NCBI GenBank assembly: GCA_030745815.1
Contig: JASLNX010000193.1
Location: 1 to 9,543, forward strand
Origin: an archaeon
GTDB lineage: Archaea > Iainarchaeota > Iainarchaeia > Iainarchaeales > GCA-2688035
Length of the DNA stretch: 9,543 nucleotides
Direction: 5' to 3'
The translations under genes were made by a program, and so were the position numbers. This document shows, piece after piece, positions 6,901 through 9,543 of this stretch. The notes beneath the pieces are model-generated. The model saw only the letters and a list, made by a program, of their open reading frames with translations. It was not told the origin of the DNA and ran no database searches. Position 1 is the first letter of the stretch, and every line of letters begins with the position of its first letter.

Positions 6901-7728
6901 TTGGAAAAACTCAAATGACGGGAATTCAGGCAAAACAAGTGCAGCCTGCCTCAACTTAAGTAATTGGTTTAAGTAAGTTGTAAATGAATCAATTGCATCG
7001 CTTAAGAAAGGAATTTTGAGCGACCTGGATTTTGCCTCCTCTGAAACAAATTTGCCTTTACCCTCAAGCAAGTCAAGCAAATTCTTTTCCTGAACTATTT
7101 TTGACGAAAAACCGGTTCTGCTAACAAGTTGTTGAAGCGAACTGGCATTATCTAAATAATGACCTGCAAAAGTTTGGGAGTCAGAATTACCTGACTCCAA
7201 ATCATTGAGATTGTTGTTTATTGCCACAAAGGAATCAAAAAGCGGCTCTTCAGTAATTAGTTCAACATCTTCTCTTTCAAGATCCTGTTTTTCAAAGAGA
7301 ACAAACGAAAAAGCATTTTCAAAAGCAGAATCAGAGTGCTTAAAGGCCAATCTAAGTGAATGGTTTAATTCATTTATGTGAACAGGAATACTGCCAGTTT
7401 CTTGTAGTGAAGAGCAAGCCTGCTTTATTCCTAAAACGTTTTTGTTTGCCTTGTTAAAATAAAGCCAGCTTGCTGCAAGATTGTTCTTAAACGAGTAGAT
7501 TTCTTCTCTTGGCCCGGTGGATAAAACCGTTTCGTTAAATCCAAAAAATTCATTCTCAACCTTTGCAAAACACTCTTGCTGGCTTTCACAACGAGGAATG
7601 TGTACATAAGCCCTGCTACTCAACTCTATACACTTTTGCCTCTGTTGAATTGAAAGTTCAGAACTAATGCAACCACTAAAGAAAAGCAGGCCCACCAAAG
7701 CAATTGCAAGCGTTATTTTACTACGCAT
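3937..7728 (-). CDS. giant surface lipoprotein-like protein with C-terminal TM anchor (1263 aa)
   Basis: Not recognised; a cell-surface role is inferred. Residues 1-20 (MRSKIT, hydrophobic run, FFSGC) look like a lipoprotein signal with Cys20 at the lipobox, though Phe at -3 is not ideal. Residues about 1217-1236 form a TM helix followed by RFKKKK and a 27-residue basic tail, so the protein may be anchored at both ends. Between them: a small Cys-containing region (Cys33, 47, 53 and one near 104), long helical and coiled-coil stretches to about 690, a beta-rich part at about 695-940, then more helix. Two TPR-like pieces (FNEFNSLYLDKRYPEAL and EFALKSGDFLKS) lie near the C-terminus. There are at least 12 N-glycosylation sequons. 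The ATG at 7728 was chosen over 7770 because it starts the signal peptide and lies 26 nt after a TATA-like box that falls inside the longer version. It is intact with no internal stop. It could be an S-layer, adhesion or cell-contact protein. Confidence 0.8.
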   Translation of the reverse strand: MRSKITLAIALVGLLFFSGCISSELSIQQRQKCIELSSRAYVHIPRCESQQECFAKVENEFFGFNETVLSTGPREEIYSFKNNLAASWLYFNKANKNVLGIKQACSSLQETGSIPVHINELNHSLRLAFKHSDSAFENAFSFVLFEKQDLEREDVELITEEPLFDSFVAINNNLNDLESGNSDSQTFAGHYLDNASSLQQLVSRTGFSSKIVQEKNLLDLLEGKGKFVSEEAKSRSLKIPFLSDAIDSFTTYLNQLLKLRQAALVLPEFPSFEFFQVYNNLSGTENSSAKKFASLVKANVQNRLAIIQRNVELEQQVRENVSEIELGILELSTRSFASSDQDIFQSIYSLLGKDSSIEAQRFGIQNMSGFNEKASAELSALNLEFFKLQRASVLNELSLGKKTSQLKGLVFRSDLLSENIRYLSTEFVDGTAAICRERIAQISSSVSDLDFPESTASTASDLRARIKFKIGLFNKTNGLESLTLCKDVLLEFDSLQLALSDFYSFTSVENTSFEECMAKVQVILSPVSDFDLSDFARRFEAIKSISPSEENISTINHFCTTLEMDLDNFLRSDASLQNVSQTYLSSRKALQDITALKESFPDSVEEKDLLVISEKLTDIDQYFTENELVLEKALPVFSEIESQLDSLNLEINSLLSSSINNALTESFSAKIVQDSVPVLGERSNAIARFVIENPARFDLQGERTLVFPLEFELGDLIESPSQVISARALGNEVFITVSHLPVGLTILDFASVVETSFTEHTELLSVDRSQAVFKKTISINSDVAISKLKAEILLLDSPLETKNVRAFFKERSLGFLKQGNVVSLDLENVNNGEELLFYFSVQNPISLETEILESSKVTETNTLYRFKLSAANNLPIPLEKVQLTVPLEVTGNTIIVREFVDENGKNVKFNALSGKNITFWPDSLFPSQRVALLLLLEVEDAASFWQQQLESQKDRAQLFSTSQSTEVSSNAQSQFEKLSQFQESFFESGKKINELVVIGESLDKIEAEFNHPEQLSLPEARGNNEQGLSLSVDTEALAKLDSTTKRIDALNSLLLFSIPSKIVQLTALLESVQERDIIKAKYVSPTSLSRVKGIGFEVEQLLSPTLKEKFNEFNSLYLDKRYPEALSFAKDFDSELTKKEEKARAIDTELSTSLKHLEEDAFSGFNSAANLFNRNSPSEQAIAILEESEFALKSGDFLKSITLSRNAVGMLSLASPQPLPIFLLPIVAAGFLVFAVRFKKKKGAEVKSQKLKRVLSAWESPKD

Positions 7729-7749
7729 GATTGAAACGCGAAAGAAAAA

Positions 7750-7758
7750 ATTTATTAA
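7750..7758 (-). promoter_or_regulatory. TATA-like element for the 1263-aa gene
   Basis: The minus strand reads TTAATAAAT, followed by a T-rich stretch. Its centre lies 26 nt before the ATG at 7728, the leaderless spacing. This also rules out the in-frame ATG at 7770 as the start. Confidence 0.6.
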
Positions 7759-7801
7759 GCACGGTAACAATTCGGCAAAAAACGAAAAGATGGAGTGGGA
7801 A

Positions 7802-7993
7802 TTAATGCTTTCTTAGAGTTACGAATAGAACTATTGCTGCGATAACTATCATGATAAGCGCGTCTGTTTCTGGAACAGTTACGCCAACTGTTTCAGTTTC
7901 CAAAACAGTTATCACGCCACAGGTTATGACGTCTTGCTCTGCTAGTAATTTATCAAACACTTTTGCAACAACCTTGTAGTTGTCTTCATTCGC
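7802..7993 (-). pseudogene. orphan C-terminal fragment of a surface protein with TM tail, out of frame with its upstream gene
   Basis: A 63-codon open stretch with no ATG. It reads NEDNYKVVAKVFDKLLAEQD, then ITCGVITVLETETVGVTV, then PETDALIMIVIAAIVLFV and ends TLRKH. The last part is a clear TM helix with a basic end, the usual shape of an archaeal surface-protein C-terminus preceded by a short proline-marked linker. The first part looks like closing strands of an Ig-like domain. The frame overlaps the last codons of the 151-aa gene but is one base off. The ATG in the ATGA at the end of that gene (7989-7987) opens yet another frame that stops after 15 codons (TAG at 7944-7942). A one-base indel would join the fragment to either start. 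The only usable in-frame starts are GTG at 7960 (52-aa protein) or TTG. It could be a decayed gene, a sequencing or assembly indel, or a small GTG-started membrane protein. Confidence 0.55.
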
Positions 7994-8441
7994 TCACCCC
8001 AACGCACAATATTTTATTCAAAAGAGTGTTGTCCCAATTAATAGTTTGCAACTCTTTGTCCAAAATTCGCAATTCCTCAAACACAGCACCACGCTTTTGC
8101 AAAACGTCTGGAGAGCAAGCACTGTAAGAACTAAGGAATTCAGAGTAAGTGGTTCTTGCACTCTCAGTTGAAATAATTGGAGGCCTTGGGAACTCAGGAG
8201 GCAGATTTAAGTACGCGGCATTTAGCATACTGTCTACGTTGTTCATTCTTTCCTCAAACAAAGTTTTGCATTCAGCGGTTTCTTCAACAGTTGATGTGCA
8301 CAAACTTGGTTCCTCATCAACCGGTGGAAGAACCGGACCAGGCTCCTCTGGCTCCTCAGGGGGCTGAAGTAAGAAAATAACAAACGCTGCCGCTAACACA
8401 ATAACTGCAACAATAGCTATAGCAGAGAACTTCTGATCCAT
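7986..8441 (-). CDS. single-pass membrane-anchored extracytoplasmic protein (151 aa), unknown function
   Basis: Not recognised. A short MDQKF start is followed by a TM anchor at residues 6-25, then a Pro/Glu-rich linker (PPEEPEEPGPVLPPVDEEP, 27-45) that should hold the rest clear of the membrane. Residues 46-151 form a mostly helical domain with Cys48, 58, 109 and 146, enough for two disulfides. The linker suggests an outward-facing domain. The ATG at 8441 lies 24 nt from a TATA-like box, giving a leaderless transcript. The frame ends in TGA at 7988-7986, where an out-of-frame surface-protein tail begins, so the natural C-terminus may be longer if an indel lies near 7986-7996. As it stands the product is well formed and plausible by itself. 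The 1263-aa gene follows on the same strand with its own promoter. Confidence 0.7.
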   Translation of the reverse strand: MDQKFSAIAIVAVIVLAAAFVIFLLQPPEEPEEPGPVLPPVDEEPSLCTSTVEETAECKTLFEERMNNVDSMLNAAYLNLPPEFPRPPIISTESARTTYSEFLSSYSACSPDVLQKRGAVFEELRILDKELQTINWDNTLLNKILCVGVSE

Positions 8442-8460
8442 CGTGTAAAATACGGCTTTT

Positions 8461-8470
8461 TAATATTTAA
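8461..8470 (-). promoter_or_regulatory. TATA-like element for the 151-aa gene
   Basis: The minus strand reads TTAAATATTA, centred 24-25 nt before the ATG at 8441, fitting a leaderless start. It sits in the 86-nt divergent region shared with the AMMECR1 gene. Confidence 0.55.
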
Positions 8471-8503
8471 TCATTTCCTCGAACAAATTACACTGCAGAA
8501 ATG

Positions 8504-8517
8504 CAAATATTTTAAAT
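8504..8517 (+). promoter_or_regulatory. possible TATA-like element for the AMMECR1 gene
   Basis: AAATATTTTAAAT lies just upstream of the ATG at 8528, but its centre is only about 18 nt away, shorter than the usual 24-28 nt. An alternative is the weak ACAAATTAC (8483-8491), which would leave a 10-20 nt leader. Only one of them need be real. Confidence 0.3.
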
Positions 8518-8527
8518 CTTGATTAAC

Positions 8528-9127
8528 ATGCCGAAAGAATTTTCACTAGCTGACGGAAGAGAACTAATTAAGGTTGCTAGAAAAAGCATTGACTACACTT
8601 CAGCAAGCGGAAAAAGGCTAAGTGAAACAACTGAAAAGAAAAGGCTTTTGGAAAAAAGAGGCTGCTTTGTAACGCTCAACACATTTCCTGATAAGGAACT
8701 TAGAGGCTGCATTGGATTTCCCTACCCTGTTTTGCCCCTTTGGAACGCCGTAATTGAGGGAGCAGTGCAAGCGGCTTTTAACGACTCAAGATTTTCAAAA
8801 CTGCAGGCAAAGGAAATTGACAATATTTTGTTGGAAATAAGTATTCTAACGCTTCCGGAAGAAATTTCCGGAGGAAAAAGCGGGCTTGCTGAAGACATTG
8901 TTATTGGAGAAGACGGGCTTATAATAAAAAAAGGTGGGCATTCTGGATTGCTTCTTCCACAGGTTGCACGCGAACACAACTGGAGCGCTGAAACCTTTTT
9001 GGACGAATGTTGCAGAAAAGCAGGGGTTATTCCTGGAGCTTGGAGACAAACAAGCTGCGCAGTATTCAAGTTTCAAGCGCAAATTTTTTCAGAAAAAGAG
9101 CCAAACGGAGAAGTTGAAGAACATTAA
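8528..9127 (+). CDS. AMMECR1 domain protein (199 aa)
   Basis: Single-domain AMMECR1 protein, the family conserved from archaea to humans. Structures are known, but the biochemical role is unsettled; bacterial and archaeal relatives often occur with Memo-like and radical-SAM proteins. Seen here: N-terminal helix MPKEFSLADGRELIKVARKSI; the family hallmark LRGCIGF (residues 58-64); ISILTLPEEI (105-112 region); GEDGLIIKKG and GLLLPQV (140-146); EFLDECCRKAG-like helix with Cys161 and Cys162; and the closing strand KFQAQIFSE (181-189). Length is normal for the family. The ATG at 8528 was preferred to the in-frame TTG at 8519 because it begins where relatives begin. No Memo partner is visible, although a probable radical-SAM gene (Taw1 end) lies convergently 270 bases away. 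Its stop overlaps that of the minus-strand gene within one TTAA. Confidence 0.92.
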   Translation: MPKEFSLADGRELIKVARKSIDYTSASGKRLSETTEKKRLLEKRGCFVTLNTFPDKELRGCIGFPYPVLPLWNAVIEGAVQAAFNDSRFSKLQAKEIDNILLEISILTLPEEISGGKSGLAEDIVIGEDGLIIKKGGHSGLLLPQVAREHNWSAETFLDECCRKAGVIPGAWRQTSCAVFKFQAQIFSEKEPNGEVEEH

Positions 9128-9396
9128 CCTTGCTCACGGAAAAGTTCTAAATTCCGCTCACAGTCCTTTAACAGTCTATCAAGATCATAATTTTGTTGAT
9201 AGCAAGAATTGTTCTCTTCGTTAAGAACCGACACTTGTGTTTTACAAAATCGCAAGTCGTCAACACAGTCGTCTGAAAGAAGCGGTTCAAGATAATAGTG
9301 CTGAACAAGCATTCCAACAAAAATTCCAAACAGTATTAGAAAGAACGTAACAATTCTCTTGCTTGACCAAAACTTTCTTGCAATCTTTTCAACCAT
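9124..9396 (-). CDS. small membrane-anchored coiled coil with heptad-spaced cysteines (90 aa)
   Basis: Not recognised. A basic cytoplasmic start (MVEKIARKFWSSKR) precedes a TM helix at about 15-33, so by the positive-inside rule residues 34-90 face outward. That region is predicted to be one coiled coil: Cys44, Cys51, Leu58, Cys65, Leu72, Cys79 and Phe86 fall exactly seven apart, and Leu48, Val55, Asn62, Asn69, Leu76 and Leu83 occupy the other core position. Four of seven residues on one core face are therefore Cys, which suits an interchain disulfide ladder in a parallel dimer. The ATG at 9396 is 3 nt after the stop of the upstream Taw1-like gene, so the two are almost certainly co-transcribed. 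The stop overlaps the AMMECR1 stop in TTAA (9124-9127). Function is unknown. Confidence 0.7.
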   Translation of the reverse strand: MVEKIARKFWSSKRIVTFFLILFGIFVGMLVQHYYLEPLLSDDCVDDLRFCKTQVSVLNEENNSCYQQNYDLDRLLKDCERNLELFREQG

Positions 9397-9399
9397 CTT

Positions 9400-9543
9400 T
9401 TAATCAATCCTTGTTTTCTTTTTTCCACTTGAAAGCAGAACCACTCGAGAAGGCCTGCTTTCTCCAGCAATAGTATAACCAAGGTGCTTATTAATTTTTT
9501 CTGCGAACTCCAAAACTTCAGAGTGCAAGGGCATGTTCTCTTC
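9400..9543 (-). CDS. taw1: probable C-terminus of tRNA 4-demethylwyosine synthase Taw1/TYW1 (5' end outside the window)
   Basis: Only the last 47 codons are present. The segment NMPLHSEVLEFAEKINKHLGY, followed by ESRPSRVVLLSSGKKK, resembles the C-terminal wyosine-formation region of archaeal TYW1, where a P-x-H-x-E-V-x-x-F-A helix is followed by a strand reading SRVVLL. Taw1 is a radical-SAM Fe-S enzyme that builds the tricyclic base on m1G37 of tRNA-Phe, and it is typical of archaea and eukaryotes. The Fe-S and SAM motifs would be off the right edge, so the assignment rests on this tail alone. The frame is open to the window end. The 90-aa membrane gene begins 3 nt after its stop, an odd partner for a tRNA enzyme. 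Confidence 0.6.
   Translation of the reverse strand, partial: EENMPLHSEVLEFAEKINKHLGYTIAGESRPSRVVLLSSGKKKTRID

Noticed and set aside
7729..7770. 14-residue longer start of the 1263-aa protein
   Set aside because: It covers the TATA-like box and would put extra residues before a textbook signal peptide.
7886..7910. 8-bp inverted repeat AACTGTTT/AAACAGTT
   Set aside because: It falls in the Thr/Val/Glu-rich codons of the surface-protein tail (repeated ACA GTT and ACT GTT) and is explained by protein sequence.
7980..7993. Programmed +1 frameshift joining the 151-aa protein to the TM tail
   Set aside because: The site reads GAA-TGA-A; a Glu tRNA re-pairing on AAT is poor and no stimulator is evident. 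An indel or decay is simpler, so this was kept only as part of the fragment finding.
8149..8380. Plus-strand frames opposite the 151-aa gene
   Set aside because: They arise from the complement of the Pro/Glu-rich linker; the minus-strand frame has the promoter, TM anchor and proper start.
8722..9082. Minus-strand frames opposite AMMECR1
   Set aside because: AMMECR1 motifs on the plus strand account for the region fully.
1..9543. CRISPR array, transposon or phage genes
   Set aside because: No spaced identical repeats, transposase-like frames, terminal inverted repeats or target duplications were found.

Overview
The window looks archaeal. It holds the ribonuclease and transcription-termination factor aCPSF1/FttA, a Fap7-type P-loop kinase, an archaeal-style AMMECR1 protein and the probable C-terminus of the tRNA-wyosine enzyme Taw1 (archaeal TYW1). 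Several start codons sit 24-31 nt downstream of an A/T-rich TATA-like element, as in leaderless or near-leaderless archaeal transcripts. The DNA is fairly A/T-rich, genes are tightly packed (4-nt and 1-nt junctions), and most envelope proteins are unrecognisable. This would fit a small-genome lineage such as a DPANN archaeon, but that placement is inference; no marker here fixes the phylum.

Layout. Positions 1-1470 (+) encode all but the N-terminal part of aCPSF1, which continues off the left edge. Positions 1471-1748 form the only sizeable intergenic region. It holds four oligo-T tracts, a cluster of alternating complementary arms, two near-identical hairpin/T-tract elements exactly 60 nt apart, and then a strong TATA box. 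A rightward group follows: a 45-codon small ORF (1749-1886, coding status uncertain), the Fap7-like kinase (1954-2445), and a signal-peptide/TM-anchored surface protein (2442-3662) coupled to the kinase by an ATGA overlap.

Positions 3664-8441 lie on the minus strand and are mostly envelope genes. From right to left they are a 151-aa protein with an N-terminal membrane anchor, a fragment bearing a C-terminal surface-protein-like TM tail in a different frame (7802-7993), a 1263-aa probable lipoprotein that also has a C-terminal TM segment (3937-7728), and an 81-aa Arg/Lys-rich protein (3664-3909). A divergent intergenic region (8442-8527) leads into the AMMECR1 protein (8528-9127, +). It meets a minus-strand pair tail to tail: a 90-aa membrane-anchored coiled coil with cysteines on one heptad face, placed 3 nt after a partial gene that resembles the end of Taw1.

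How they fit. aCPSF1, Fap7 and Taw1 belong to RNA 3'-end formation, ribosome maturation and tRNA modification, the archaeal information-processing core. Between them lie five envelope genes or fragments with signal peptides, TM anchors, sequons and cysteines. They look like lineage-specific cell-surface components. No defence system, mobile element, CRISPR array, rRNA or tRNA was recognised. The best leads are the 1263-aa double-anchored protein, the cysteine-laddered coiled coil, the frame-disrupted surface-protein tail, and the structured 3' region of the termination-factor gene itself.
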